From positions 3,038,001 through 3,102,000 of the forward strand of contig VRMN01000001.1 in the NCBI GenBank assembly GCA_008690995.1: a DNA stretch of 64,000 nt, read 5' to 3'. The stretch is from Porphyridium purpureum (taxonomy: Eukaryota > Rhodophyta > Bangiophyceae > Porphyridiales > Porphyridiaceae). The position numbers and the translations under genes were made by a program. Positions 37,738 to 50,452 of this stretch are shown here, piece by piece. The notes below the pieces were generated by a model that saw only the letters and a program-made list of their open reading frames with translations, was not told where the DNA came from and ran no database searches. How positions within the stretch are numbered: the first letter of the stretch is position 1; each line of letters starts with the position of its first letter.

Positions 37738-38429
37738 TTGAGCTCGGTACGAACACGCCTCTGACCCTGCACATGTCCCAGCTCCATCGGGACGGGTCCT
37801 TCCTGCGCTGCACGACCGAAAAATGGCGTCCTCACACTTGAATCACGCACGCCGCGGGTCGCATGAATGGCGTCGTCCACGACCACCGCCACCTGCGCAG
37901 CCTCCGCAAACGTGCTCACTCCTCGCTTGTACACTTCTAAGCGGACCTCGGGCTTCAGACCCCTCACAAAGCGGTCCATCATTTCTGCGTCCGACAAGTC
38001 CGGAATCACAAGTGCCGCGTCCTGAAAAGCCGCCACATACGCATGGGCCGGGCCTTTCTGCGAAAGACGCGTCAACTTGTCCCTTGCACGCCTGATCGAA
38101 TCCTGCGGCGTGAACCGAGCACTCACGAGGGCAGCAAAATCATTCCACGTCGTGGGGATCTCCTGCGGGTAGCGTTCGCAGTTTAGAACCCACCAATGAA
38201 GCGCCTCTCCCTCGAAATAGTCTGATGCCAAGTCCACAGCACGCCTCTCCGCAAGCAGACGTTTCTCCAAATCGTCCGGGTGGATGCTCTCCAACAGCCG
38301 GCCCAAGATCTTCTTTCTCGCCTGGAACAACCACGTCTTCACAACCAGAAGGTCCCTCTTCCCGTCGAACCTCATCAGACGGGCCTCCTTCGGGCCACGT
38401 GGTCCCAGCGTCTCCGAATCAATCTCCAT
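37623..38429 (-). CDS. Ty3/gypsy Gag, copy B
   Basis: A 268-residue Gag with the CCHC knuckle CWNCGRPGHIARKC. The A AAA AAC heptamer is at 37638-37644, placed as in copy A. It looks whole. Confidence 0.85.
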   Translation of the reverse strand: MEIDSETLGPRGPKEARLMRFDGKRDLLVVKTWLFQARKKILGRLLESIHPDDLEKRLLAERRAVDLASDYFEGEALHWWVLNCERYPQEIPTTWNDFAALVSARFTPQDSIRRARDKLTRLSQKGPAHAYVAAFQDAALVIPDLSDAEMMDRFVRGLKPEVRLEVYKRGVSTFAEAAQVAVVVDDAIHATRGVRDSSVRTPFFGRAAQEGPVPMELGHVQGQRRVRTELKCWNCGRPGHIARKCPEARKTIQQLEGDSLESKNEELE

Positions 38430-38996
38430 GCTTTCTGGACACAAGCACGCTCAACGATCACGACAACACGAACAGCAAGCCTCCGATGCTCACTTTCTCC
38501 AACAGCTGCGCGCGCCACGAACGGGCTCGGTCGCCCTCACGAACACAAATCGACACACGAAGCGGTCCTCTCACGCACACACACGCACGGCAATCCTCTC
38601 ACGCACACACAACAAAGCACACAGCAATCCTCCTCTGTTGCGCTGGATGGGGAGCGGCCCGGGCCTTTGCACTGGGGCGGGGATTATAGATGCGATCTTA
38701 TATGGAGGTGTTCGGCGCCTACCTTCGCAAAGGTGGTCGTGCGACACTAGGATAAATCCTAGTGAAGGCTGACCGTTACGGCTCTTGCCTACTAATACGT
38801 GCTAAGGCAGAGAGCGAGTCCGCCGTCAAGGCCTAGGCCTATCGTACAGCCAAGACTGAGACCCGCTTCCACCCGTCGCACCCTCCGGATCGACTTACTC
38901 GAACCCCCTTACCCGCAGACTCTCCCACCCAGGCAACCCCAGAGAAACTCTAAGAGAACCTTAGAGCAACCCCAGGTAACCAGCGATGATACCAAA

Positions 38997-39417
38997 TGTT
39001 ACCAATGCTGTGCCTTTTACTCTGCTTCTTCTTACCTCTTCTGTCTCCGAGCAAGACCTGACCGGCTAGTCCGGGCAGGCGCGTCGCCTTTTTATACCCT
39101 TACTTCCGCTAGGGACAGCAAGGCGCCAAGAGAAATGACAATGCAAACCATTGGCATTTCTGCGCGCGTCTAGAAGTTTCTGGAACCTCTAGAAGCTTCT
39201 AGAAACGGTTAAACGGTCTGACGGTTTAACGGCTTACCGGTTTCGGATTAACCGAACCGTTCTAGGTGACTGGGGTCGAACGGATAACAGCGCGCGTCTA
39301 GAAGGTTCTGGAACCTCTAGAAGCTTCTAGAAACGGTTAAACGGGCTACCGGTTTAACGGCTTACCGGTTTCGGATTAACCGAACCGTTCTAGGTGACTG
39401 GGGTCGAACGGATAACA
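38997..39417 (-). repeat. Ty3 LTR junction B/C
   Basis: A 293-bp LTR (38997-39289) is followed by GCGCG and the remaining 123 bp of another LTR. It is the same junction as at 33996, 5293 bp away. Confidence 0.85.
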
Positions 39418-42400
39418 TCTCCCCCCCTCTTGGCTCGACGTCTCGGCGAGACTTCAAACTAAGTTGCATTCTTGGCTCGAGGAACCCGCGCTCCGGGAGA
39501 AAACCTCTGCCTAGCAAACTTCTCACAATTCCCAAGTCATTCAGAGTCAGACTCTTCGATAATTTTCAACAAGTCTGGCTCAGAATTGGACGCTGGCAGA
39601 TCGTCGGGTACTTCTTCATCATTTTCCCCTGCCATGTAGTCTTCGCGTCCATAGTATGGCTTCAGATGTTGGATCGGAAAAACATCATGACAAGCCACAC
39701 CCTCGGGCAAAATCACTCGGTAAGCATGCGAGCTTACCTTCTCAATGACAGGCACCGGACCAAGAAACTTTGGTGCCGCCAAATCACTCTTGTTCGGCCG
39801 CAGTTGCGGCGCCGTGACCAACACTTGATCACCAACTTGAAACTCCCGGGCATCCTTGCGTCGATCGAAGAACTTCTGCATTCTCCCCTGGGCTTCGATC
39901 AAATTGTCGCGGACTTCTTCATGGACTTTGCACAGGCGAAACCAGTGCTCCGCCATGTCCTTCGTTTGTCCGTCACGCGCAGGCCTCCACCCTTCGCTCG
40001 GTGGAAACCAAGGATCCCTTCCATACACCACTTTGAACGGCGCGAATCCAGTGGCACTGCTTGGTGCGGAGTTGTACGCAAACTCGTACAACGGCAAGTC
40101 TCGCACCCAGCCACTATTCGTCGCCATCAACTTGAGCATTTCCCGAATCACGCGGTTCACTCGCTCAGTTTGGCCATCTGTCTGCGGGTGGTTGGCGGTA
40201 GACATAGCCAACTTCATGCCCACCCGCTTGCTCAACTGCTGCCAAAACGTGGACGTAAACAGCGGATCTCGGTCCGACACAATCGACTTGGGGTATCCGA
40301 AACGGCTCACGACGTGCTTCACGAACAAGTCAGCACAACGTTTTGCTGTCAAGTCCTTGCGCGTCGGGATAAACAGCGCCATCTTCGAATAGCGATCCAC
40401 CACAGTCATGATTGCATCACAGCTGCCTTCGCTCCGAGGCAGCTCTGTCACAAAGTCCATCGAAATGTCGACCCAAGGTCCTTCTGGGATCGACAAGGGC
40501 TTCAGCTTTCCAAACGACCGATTCTCTGACTTTGTCACTTGGCACGCGTGACAAGTCTTCACAAAACGGCTCACGTCTCGCTTCATCTTTGGCCAGTAGA
40601 AGCGAGTGATCAAAGATGCATACGTCGTGTCGGCTCCACGGTGTCCTGCTGTCGGGATATCGTGGTGGAGCTGCATGACACGCTCTCTGAACTTCCTCGG
40701 CACGCAAACGCGATTCCTCAAGTACAAGAGCCCAGCTTCGGTTCGAAAACCCTGGTGGGTCGGTAAGTCACCCATCAAAGTACCAAAGTCTGGGTCACTC
40801 GAGTACGAACCCACGAATGCCTGGAAACCCGCACCAAATTCATCACACCGAACTTGGTACTCTAGCGCATGTAACTCTGGCTTCCTCGACAAAGCATCGG
40901 CTACCACGTTCGACTTTCCCTTCACATAGTCGATCGTGATGTCAAACTCGGCTAAAAAGTCCAGCCACCGTGCTTGCCGGCCATTCAGCTCCTTCTGCGT
41001 CATCAAATGTTTCAACGCCTCATGATCCGTATGAAGCACAAACTTTGCTCCGTACAGATAAGGTCGAAACTCTCGCAGACAGTGAATGACGGCCATGAGC
41101 TCAACTTCATAGCTGCTGTACCTGGTCTCTCGGTCCAGCAGCTTCCTCGACGTAAACGCGACCGGTCTGCCTTCCTGTGCCAGCCATCCCCCCACCGCGA
41201 CTTCGGAGCGGTCCGTGTACACCTCAAATGGCTTTTCAGGGTCTGGCAAGGCCAACACCGGCGCTTCCGTCAACATCCCCACAATCTTCTTGAAGGCCGA
41301 CTTGCCTTCATCTCCCAGTTCGATCAGCTGCTTCTTCGACTTTGCGTTCTGCAACAGCGAAGTCAACGGCGCCACCACGGTAGAGTATCCTTTGACAAAC
41401 CTGCGAAACCAGTTTGTCATTCCCAAAAAGGATCTCAACTCCGTCACCGTCTTTGGCACTGGCCAATCTCTCAAAGCTTCCACCTTCCGTGGATCCATCT
41501 TCACGCAACCGTTGCCGACAATGTTCCCCAGGTATTCGACTTCAGAAACGAAAAAGCTGCACTTCTTGCGCTTCAAACGATACCCTGCCTTTTGCAAGCG
41601 CGACAACACTTCCTTCAGGACCTCGCCGTGCGACTGCCTATCCTTGGTAAAGACCAAAATATCGTCCAAGTAGACAATGACGGTCTTGTCCAGCAGATCT
41701 GCAAACAGCTCGTTCATGGCCCTCTGAAAAGTTGCCGGCGCGTTGCAAAGACCAAACGGCATCACACGGAACTCGAACTGTCCGTACCTGGTCTGGAACG
41801 CGGTCTTCGGCACGTCCTCTCTCCGAACACGCAACTGGTGGTATCCCGATGCCAAATCCAACTTTGAGAAACAGTGAGCTGCGCCCAGTCGATCCAGCAA
41901 CTCATCCATGTTCGGCAACGGATACCGGTCCTTCACAGTTGCGTCGTTCAACGCCCGATAATCAACGCACATCCTCATGCTGCCGTCTTTCTTCTTCACG
42001 AACAGCACGGGTGCTCCAAACGGGCTCTGACTCGGCTGGACGAATCCTTTGTCCAGCAAGTCATCCAAAGTCTCTCGGAGGACTTTCAACTCCGCAGGGC
42101 TCAGTCGGTAGACCCTGCCCACTCTCACAGGCTTCTCATCTTTCAGCCTAATCACATGCTCCACTGTTCGGCTCTCAGGCAGCCCACGTGGCTCCTCGAA
42201 CAGATTTTCGAAATCCTTGAGCATCTTTCTCACAGAGTCAGCTTCTTTGCGCTCCACTGAACAGGGCTCCTCCCTTCCTTTCAGCACGCCGAGGTAGCAC
42301 TCTTCTACCTCCTGACTCTTCAACAACCGACGGAGCTCTTTCCGTGGCACCAGCATCTGCGTCATGCTCCAGGCCTTCTTCTCTCCGTAGGCCAACATGC

Positions 42401-44288
42401 CAGACTGCCAATCAATCACTGGGTTCTCCCGCTTCAGCCACTCCATGCCCAAGATTGCGTCTTGTCCCGCAATCCGGCAAATGGCAAAGTTAGCGGCCCC
42501 TGAGTACCCATCGCTCAGTTCAAACTTGACATTGGAAACTTCTCCGGCTGTTTCCAATACAGACCCATCCGCTAGGGTCACATGATCTCTCTTCCACGAC
42601 GCCTTCTGCTTCAGGCCGTCGGATTTCTGCACAAAGTCCACGCTCATGAAGTTGTCCGTCGCGCCACTGTCAATCAAAAACGTGGCCTCTCCGTCGGACT
42701 TGTGCACTTTTCCTCGAACTCGAAGAAGCATGGCAGCTCCCATCCCTCCAAGTTCCTTGATCACGGGCTGATTTGCGCTCGAGTTTCGCCCACAAGGTGT
42801 CGGACAGCCAGACCTTGGCTTACCAAGGCCACCACAGCGGTCTTCATTGCCGCCCCTAGAGGTCTCGTAACGTCTGCGAGCCTCCTTTCCCTCTGACTGT
42901 CCGAGGAACCTCTTCTACTCGAGCTCCTCGTTTTTTGACTCCAGCGAGTCTCCCTCCAGCTGCTGGATAGTCTTCCTTGCCTCGGGACACTTCCTGGCGA
43001 TGTGTCCCGGCCTTCCACAATTCCAGCATTTGAGCTCGGTACGAACACGCCTCTGACCCTGCACATGTCCCAGCTCCATCGGGACGGGTCCTTCCTGCGC
43101 TGCACGACCGAAAAATGGCGTCCTCACACTTGAATCACGCACGCCGCGGGTCGCATGAATGGCGTCGTCCACGACCACCGCCACCTGCGCAGCCTCCGCG
43201 AACGTACTCACTCCTCGCTTGTACACTTCCAAGCGGACCTCGGGCTTCAGACCCCTCACAAAGCGGTCCATCATTTCTGCGTCCGACAAGTCCGGAATCA
43301 CAAGTGCCGCGTCCTGAAAAGCCGCCACATACGCATGGGCCGGGCCTTTCTGCGAAAGACGCGTCAACTTGTCCCTTGCACGCCTGATCGAATCCTGCGG
43401 CGTGAACCGAGCACTCACGAGGGCAGCAAAATCATTCCACGTCGTGGGGACCTCCTGCGGGTAGCGTTCACAGTTTAGAACCCACCAATGAAGCGCCTCT
43501 CCCTCGAAATAGTCTGATGCCAAGTCCACAGCACGCCTCTCCGCAAGCAGACGTTTCTCCAAATCGTCCGGGTGGATGCTCTCCAACAGCCGGCCCAAGA
43601 TCTTCTTTCTCGCCTGGAACAACCACGTCTTCACAACCAGAAGGTCCCTCTTCCCGTCGAACCTCATCAGACGGGCCTCCTTCGGGCCACGTGGTCCCAG
43701 CGTCTCCGAATCAATCTCCATGCTTTCTGGACACAAGCACGCTCAACGATCACGACAACACGAACAGCAAGCCTCCGATGCTCACTTTCTCCAACAGCTG
43801 CGCGCGCCACGAACGGGCTCGGTCGCCCTCACGAACACAAATCGACACACGAAGCGGTCCTCTCACGCACACACACGCACGGCAATCCTCTCACGCACAC
43901 ACAACAAAGCACACAGCAATCCTCCTCTGTTGCGCTGGATGGGGAGCGGCCCGGGCCTTTGCACTGGGGCGGGGATTATAGATGCGATCTTGTATGGAGG
44001 TGTTCGGCGCCTACCTTCGCAAAGGTGGTCGTGCGACACTAGGATAAATCCTAGTGAAGGCTGACCGTTACGGCTCTTGCCTACTAATACGTGCTAAGGC
44101 AGAGAGCGAGTCCGCCGTCAAGGCCTAGGCCTATCGTACAGCCAAGACTGAGACCCGCTTCCACCCGTCGCACCCTCCGGATCGACTTACTCGAACCCCC
44201 TTACCCGCAGACTCTCCCACCCAGGCAACCCCAGAGAAACTCTAAGAGAACCTTAGAGCAACCCCAGGTAACCAGCGATGATACCAAA
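39418..44288 (-). mobile_element. Ty3/gypsy copy C internal region, about one break
   Basis: Gag- and Pol-coding regions have the same order and motifs as copies A and B: zinc knuckle, DSGAT protease, YLDDIL reverse transcriptase, HHCC and DDE integrase. The copy looks lightly broken and shares many private base changes with copy D. It is therefore a recent duplicate. Confidence 0.8.
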
Positions 44289-44709
44289 TGTTACCAATGC
44301 TGTGCCTTTTACTCTGCTTCTTCTTACCTCTTCTGTCTCCGAGCAAGACCTGACCGGCTAGTCCGGGCAGGCGCGTCGCCTTTTTATACCCTTACTTCCG
44401 CTAGGGACAGCAAGGCGCCAAGAGAAATGACAATGCAAACCATTGGCATTTCTGCGCGCGTCTAGAAGTTTCTGGAACCTCTAGAAGCTTCTAGAAACGG
44501 TTAAACGGTCTGACGGTTTAACGGCTTACCGGTTTCGGATTAACCGAACCGTTCTAGGTGACTGGGGTCGAACGGATAACAGCGCGCGTCTAGAAGGTTC
44601 TGGAACCTCTAGAAGCTTCTAGAAACGGTTAAACGGCTTACCGGTTTAACGGCTTACCGGTTTCGGATTAACCGAACCGTTCTAGGTGACTGGGGTCGAA
44701 CGGATAACA
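44289..44709 (-). repeat. Ty3 LTR junction C/D
   Basis: A 293-bp LTR (44289-44581) is followed by GCGCG and 123 bp more LTR, 5292 bp from the previous junction. Confidence 0.85.
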
Positions 44710-47700
44710 TCTCCCCCCCTCTTGGCTCGACGTCTCGGCGAGACTTCAAACTAAGTTGCATTCTTGGCTCGAGGAACCCGCGCTCCGGGAGAAAACCTCT
44801 GCCTAGCAAACTTCTCACAATTCCCAAGTCATTCAGAGTCAGACTCTTCGATAATTTTCAACAAGTCTGGCTCAGAATTGGACGCTGGCAGATCGTCGGG
44901 TACTTCTTCATCATTTTCCCCTGCCATGTAGTCTTCGCGTCCATAGTATGGCTTCAGATGTTGGATCGGAAAAACATCATGACAAGCCACACCCTCAGGC
45001 AAAATCACTCGGTAAGCATGCGAGCTTACCTTCTCAATGACAGGCACCGGACCAAGAAACTTTGGTGCCGCCAAATCACTCTTGTTCGGCCGCAGTTGCG
45101 GCGCCGTGACCAACACTTGATCACCAACTTGAAACTCCCGGGCATCCTTGCGTCGATCGAAGAACTTCTGCATTCTCCCCTGGGCTTCGATCAAATTGTC
45201 GCGGACTTCTTCATGGACTTTGCACAGGCGAAACCAGTGCTCCGCCATGTCCTTCGTTTGTCCGTCACGCGCAGGCCTCCACCCTTCGCTCGGTGGAAAC
45301 CAAGGATCCCTTCCATACACCACTTTGAACGGCGCGAATCCAGTGGCACTGCTTGGTGCGGAGTTGTACGCAAACTCGTACAACGGCAAGTCTCGCACCC
45401 AGCCACTATTCGTCGCCATCAACTTGAGCATTTCCCGAATCACGCGGTTCACTCGCTCAGTTTGGCCATCTGTCTGCGGGTGGTTGGCGGTAGACATAGC
45501 CAACTTCATGCCCACCCGCTTGCTCAACTGCTGCCAAAACGTGGACGTAAACAGCGGATCTCGGTCCGACACAATCGACTTGGGGTATCCGAAACGGCTC
45601 ACGACGTGCTTCACGAACAAGTCAGCACAACGTTTTGCTGTCAAGTCCTTGCGCGTCGGGATAAACAGCGCCATCTTCGAATAGCGATCCACCACAGTCA
45701 TGATTGCATCACAGCTGCCTTCGCTCCGAGGCAGCTCCGTCACAAAGTCCATCGAAATGTCGACCCAAGGTCCTTCTGGGATCGACAAGGGCTTCAGCTT
45801 TCCAAACGACCGATTCTCTGACTTTGTCACTTGGCACGCGTGACAAGTCTTCACAAAACGGCTCACGTCTCGCTTCATCTTTGGCCAGTAGAAGCGAGTG
45901 ATCAAAGATGCATACGTCGTGTCGGCTCCACGGTGTCCTGCTGTCGGGATATCGTGGTGGAGCTGCATGACACGCTCTCTGAACTTCCTCGGCACGCAAA
46001 CGCGATTCCTCAAGTACAAGAGCCCAGCTTCGGTTCGAAAACCCTGGTGGGTCGGTAAGTCACCCATCAAAGTACCAAAGTCTGGGTCACTCGAGTACGA
46101 ACCCACGAATGCCTGGAAACCCGCACCAAATTCATCACACCGAACTTGGTACTCTAGCGCATGTAACTCTGGCTTCCTCGACAAAGCATCGGCTACCACG
46201 TTCGACTTTCCCTTCACATAGTCGATCGTGATGTCAAACTCGGCTAAAAAGTCCAGCCACCGTGCTTGCCGGCCATTCAGCTCCTTCTGCGTCATCAAAT
46301 GTTTCAACGCCTCATGATCCGTATGAAGCACAAACTTTGCTCCGTACAGATAAGGTCGAAACTCTCGCAGACAGTGAATGACGGCCATGAGCTCAACTTC
46401 ATAGCTGCTGTACCTGGTCTCTCGGTCCAGCAGCTTCCTCGACGTAAACGCGACCGGTCTGCCTTCCTGTGCCAGCCATCCCCCCACCGCGACTTCGGAG
46501 CGGTCCGTGTACACCTCAAATGGCTTTTCAGGGTCTGGCAAGGCCAACACCGGCGCTTCCGTCAACATCCCCACAATCTTCTTGAAGGCCGACTTGCCTT
46601 CATCTCCCAGCTCGATCAGCTGCTTCTTCGACTTTGCGTTCTGCAACAGCGAAGTCAACGGCGCCACCACGGTAGAGTATCCTTTGACAAACCTGCGAAA
46701 CCAGTTTGTCATTCCCAAAAAGGATCTCAACTCCGTCACCGTCTTTGGCACTGGCCAATCTCTCAAAGCTTCCACCTTCCGTGGATCCATCTTCACGCAA
46801 CCGTTGCCGACAATGTTCCCCAGGTATTCGACTTCAGAAACGAAAAAGCTGCACTTCTTGCGCTTCAAACGATACCCTGCCTTTTGCAAGCGCGACAACA
46901 CTTCCTTCAGGACCTCGCCGTGCGACTGCCTATCCTTGGTAAAGACCAAAATATCGTCCAAGTAGACAATGACGGTCTTGTCCAGCAGATCTGCAAACAG
47001 CTCGTTCATGGCCCTCTGAAAAGTTGCCGGCGCGTTGCAAAGACCAAACGGCATCACACGGAACTCGAACTGTCCGTACCTGGTCTGGAACGCGGTCTTC
47101 GGCACGTCCTCTCTCCGAACACGCAACTGGTGGTATCCCGATGCCAAATCCAACTTTGAGAAACAGTGAGCTGCGCCCAGTCGATCCAGCAACTCATCCA
47201 TGTTCGGCAACGGATACCGGTCCTTCACAGTTGCGTCGTTCAACGCCCGATAATCAACGCACATCCTCATGCTGCCGTCTTTCTTCTTCACGAACAGCAC
47301 GGGTGCTCCAAACGGGCTCTGACTCGGCTGGACGAATCCCTTGTCCAGCAAGTCATCCAAAGTCTCTCGGAGGACTTTCAATTCCGCAGGGCTCAGTCGG
47401 TAGACCCTGCCCACTCTCACAGGCTTCTCATCTTTCAGCCTAATCACATGCTCCACTGTTCGGCTCTCAGGCAGCCCACGTGGCTCCTCGAACAGATTTT
47501 CGAAATCTTGAGCATCTTTCTCACAGAGTCAGCTTCTTTGCGCTCCACTGAACAGGGCTCCTCCCTTCCTTTCAGCACGCCGAGGTAGCACTCTTCTACC
47601 TCCTGACTCTTCAACAGCCGACGGAGCTCTTTCCGTGGCACCAGCATCTGCGTCATGCTCCAGGCCTTCTTCTCTCCGTAGGCCAACATGCCAGACTGCC

Positions 47701-49579
47701 AATCAATCACTGGGTTCTCCCGCTTCAGCCACTCCATGCCCAAGATTGCGTCTTGTCCCGCAATCCGGCAAATGGCAAAGTTAGCGGCCCCTGAGTACCC
47801 ATCGCTCAGTTCAAACTTGACATTGGAAACTTCTCCGGCTGTTTCCAATACAGACCCATCCGCTAGGGTCACATGATCTCTCTTCCACGACGCCTTCTGC
47901 TTCAGGCCGTCGGATTTCTGCACAAAGTCCACGCTCATGAAGTTGTCCGTCGCGCCACTGTCAATCAAAAACGTGGCCTCTCCGTCGGACTTGTGCACTT
48001 TTCCTCGAACTCGAAGAAGCATGGCAGCTCCCATCCCTCCAAGTTCCTTGATCACGGGCTGATTTGCGCTCGAGTTTCGCCCACAAGGTTTCGGACAGCC
48101 AGACCTTGGCTTACCAAGGCCACCACAGCGGTCTTCATTGCCGCCCCTAGAGGTCTCGTAACGTCTGCGAGCCTCCTTTCCCTCTGACTGTCCGAGGAAC
48201 CTCTTTACTCGAGCTCCTCGTTTTTTTGACTCCAGCGAGTCTCCCTCCAGCTGCTGGATAGTCTTCCTTGCCTCGGGACACTTCCTCGCGATGTGTCCCG
48301 GCCTTCCACAATTCCAGCATTTGAGCTCGGTACGAACACGCCTCTGACCCTGCACATGTCCCAGCTCCATCGGGACAGGTCCTTCCTGCGCTGCACGACC
48401 GAAAAATGGCGTCCTCACACTTGAATCACGCACGCCGCGGGTCGCATGAATGGCGTCGTCCACGACCACCGCCACCTGCGCAGCCTCCGCGAACGTACTC
48501 ACTCCTCGCTTGTACACTTCCAAGCGGACCTCGGGCTTCAGACCCCTCACAAAGCGGTCCATCATTTCTGCGTCCGACAAGTCCGGAATCACAAGTGCCG
48601 CGTCCTGAAAAGCCGCCACATACGCATGGGCCGGGCCTTTCTGCGAAAGACGCGTCAACTTGTCCCTTGCACGCCTGATCGAATCCTGCGGCGTGAACCG
48701 AGCACTCACGAGGGCAGCAAAATCATTCCACGTCGTGGGGACCTCCTGCGGGTAGCGTTCACAGTTTAGAACCCACCAATGAAGCGCCTCTCCCTCGAAA
48801 TAGTCTGATGCCAAGTCCACAGCACGCCTCTCCGCAAGCAGACGTTTCTCCAAATCGTCCGGGTGGATGCTCTCCAACAGCCGGCCCAAGATCTTCTTTC
48901 TCGCCTGGAACAACCACGTCTTCACAACCAGAAGGTCCCTCTTCCCGTCGAACCTCATCAGACGGGCCTCCTTCGGGCCACGTGGTCCCAGCGTCTCCGA
49001 ATCAATCTCCATGCTTTCTGGACACAAGCACGCTCAACGATCACGACAACACGAACAGCAAGCCTCCGATGCTCACTTTCTCCAACAGCTGCGCGCGCCA
49101 CGAACGGGCTCGGTCGCCCTCACGAACACAAATCGACACACGAAGCGGTCCTCTCACGCACACACACGCACGGCAATCCTCTCACGCACACACAACAAAG
49201 CACACAGCAATCCTCCTCTGTTGCGCTGGATGGGGAGCGGCCCGGGCCTTTGCACTGGGGCGGGGATTATAGATGCGATCTTATATGGAGGTGTTCGGCG
49301 CCTACCTTCGCAAAGGTGGTCGTGCGACACTAGGATAAATCCTAGTGAAGGCTGACCGTTACGGCTCTTGCCTACTAATACGTGCTAAGGCAGAGAGCGA
49401 GTCCGCCGTCAAGGCCTAGGCCTATCGTACAGCCAAGACTGAGACCCGCTTCCACCCGTCGCACCCTCCGGATCGACTTACTCGAACCCCCTTACCCGCA
49501 GACTCTCCCACCCAGGCAACCCCAGAGAAACTCTAAGAGAACCTTAGAGCAACCCCAGGTAACCAGCGATGATACCAAA
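44710..49579 (-). mobile_element. Ty3/gypsy copy D internal region, about two breaks
   Basis: This has the same parts as the other copies; it is nearly identical to C by eye. The primer site is at 49563-49577. It looks lightly broken in the gag/pol boundary region. Confidence 0.8.
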
Positions 49580-49873
49580 TGTTACCAATGCTGTGCCTTT
49601 TTACTCTGCTTCTTTTTTTCTCTTCTCTCTCCGAGCAAGACCTGACCGGCTAGTCCGGGCAGGCGCGTCGCCTTTTTATACCCTTACTTCCGCCAGGGAC
49701 AGCAAGGCGCCAAGAGAAATGACAATGCAAATCATTGGCATTTCTGCGCGCGTCTAGAAGTTTCTGGAACCTCTAGAAGCTTCTAGAAACGGTTAAACGG
49801 TCTACCGGTTTAACGGCTTACCGGTTTCGGATTAACCGAACCGTTCTAGGTGACTGGGGTCGAACGGATAACA
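49580..49873 (-). repeat. Rightmost, uninterrupted Ty3 LTR
   Basis: This 294-bp complete LTR is the 5' LTR of the outer element. Over its first 171 bp it is identical by eye to the cut LTR at 28369-28539, including a longer T-rich stretch that the inner LTRs lack. It is followed by the GAATC duplication. Confidence 0.88.
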
Positions 49874-49878
49874 GAATC

Positions 49879-50423
49879 AAAACCTGTGGTGGAAATTCGT
49901 CCTGTTGGAGAAATTTGTTCTCCCGTCCTTGCTGGAAAGAGCAAGGACGAAGGGTATAAAAGGACGAAGGGGCAAGCTGGTTCCCGGGAATTTCCAGGTC
50001 AAGGTAGAAGAAGAGGTAAGGGCAAATAGAATAAAAAGAGAATTGGTTAGTTGGATTGAGGCAGTCGTTGGAAGACTTGGGTTGGATTTGCGGGAGAGGC
50101 ACGCTAGCGTGTTGTGCGAGCGGATATCGGTCTGGAGTGTTTTTAAAAAGGCAGCTGGGGTTTAAACGTACCTTCCATCACCCTTCACTTGTCAAGACCG
50201 GTCCACTCCCTCTCGTAGTCCCCTATAAGTTGAATTTTCTGTCCTCTCTTCCTTTCTAGCCACTTTTCTCTGATTGTCCTGCTTGTCCTTCCGTTCGTTT
50301 CGGTGTGTCGGTTCGTCGTCGGTTTGTCAGTTTCCGGGGTGTGGCGGTTTCCAGTTCCTGTTATCGGTGAAGCGGTCCGGTTTTGTTGATTCGGTTACAA
50401 AGCAGAAAGGGAGAAATTCCAAG
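49879..50423 (+). repeat. Copia 5' LTR, right part
   Basis: 545 bp matching the end of the 3' LTR with one visible difference. It contains the TATA box (TATAAAAGG at 49955) and ends AAATTCCAAG next to the primer site. Confidence 0.88.
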
Positions 50424-50437
50424 TGGTATCATCGCCC
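50424..50437 (+). other. Copia primer-binding site
   Basis: TGGTATCATCGCCC directly abuts the LTR end. The first 12 bases are the same as in the Ty3 copies. It resembles plant copia sites matched to initiator-Met tRNA (TGGTATCAGAGC). Confidence 0.6.
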
Positions 50438-50452
50438 GGTTGTTTGGAGAAA

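Larger units (their letters stand above)
34125..38996 (-). mobile_element. Ty3/gypsy copy B internal region, looks whole
   Basis: This has the same layout as copy A, with gag and pol both open. It is closely similar to A, with scattered base differences. The primer site lies next to the LTR that begins at 38997. Confidence 0.85.
28369..49873 (-). mobile_element. Block of four Ty3/gypsy copies, self-nested and tandem
   Basis: Four internal regions (A-D) on the minus strand are separated by LTR material and bounded by GAATC duplications at 28364-28368 and 49874-49878. The LTR in element orientation begins TGTTATCCG and ends GGTAACA. The left outer LTR is cut after GCGCG at 28539 by a full LTR. 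At three internal places a full 293-bp LTR is followed by GCGCG and the remaining 123 bp of another LTR. That is the signature of a copy inserted into an LTR with a 5-bp duplication. The repeat of the same junction at a 5.29-kb period indicates later tandem duplication. Copies A and B look whole; C and D each have about one or two breaks. Confidence 0.85.

Noticed and set aside
28952-49027. Many long plus-strand open frames opposite the Ty3 pol regions (for example 178- to 297-codon frames repeated in each copy)
   Set aside because: They mirror the minus-strand pol coding sequence, repeat with every copy, and have no domain of their own; they are antisense shadows.
28369-49873. Direct repeats at 5.29-kb spacing as a satellite or CRISPR-like array
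   Set aside because: The unit is a complete Ty3 retrotransposon with gag, pol and LTRs.
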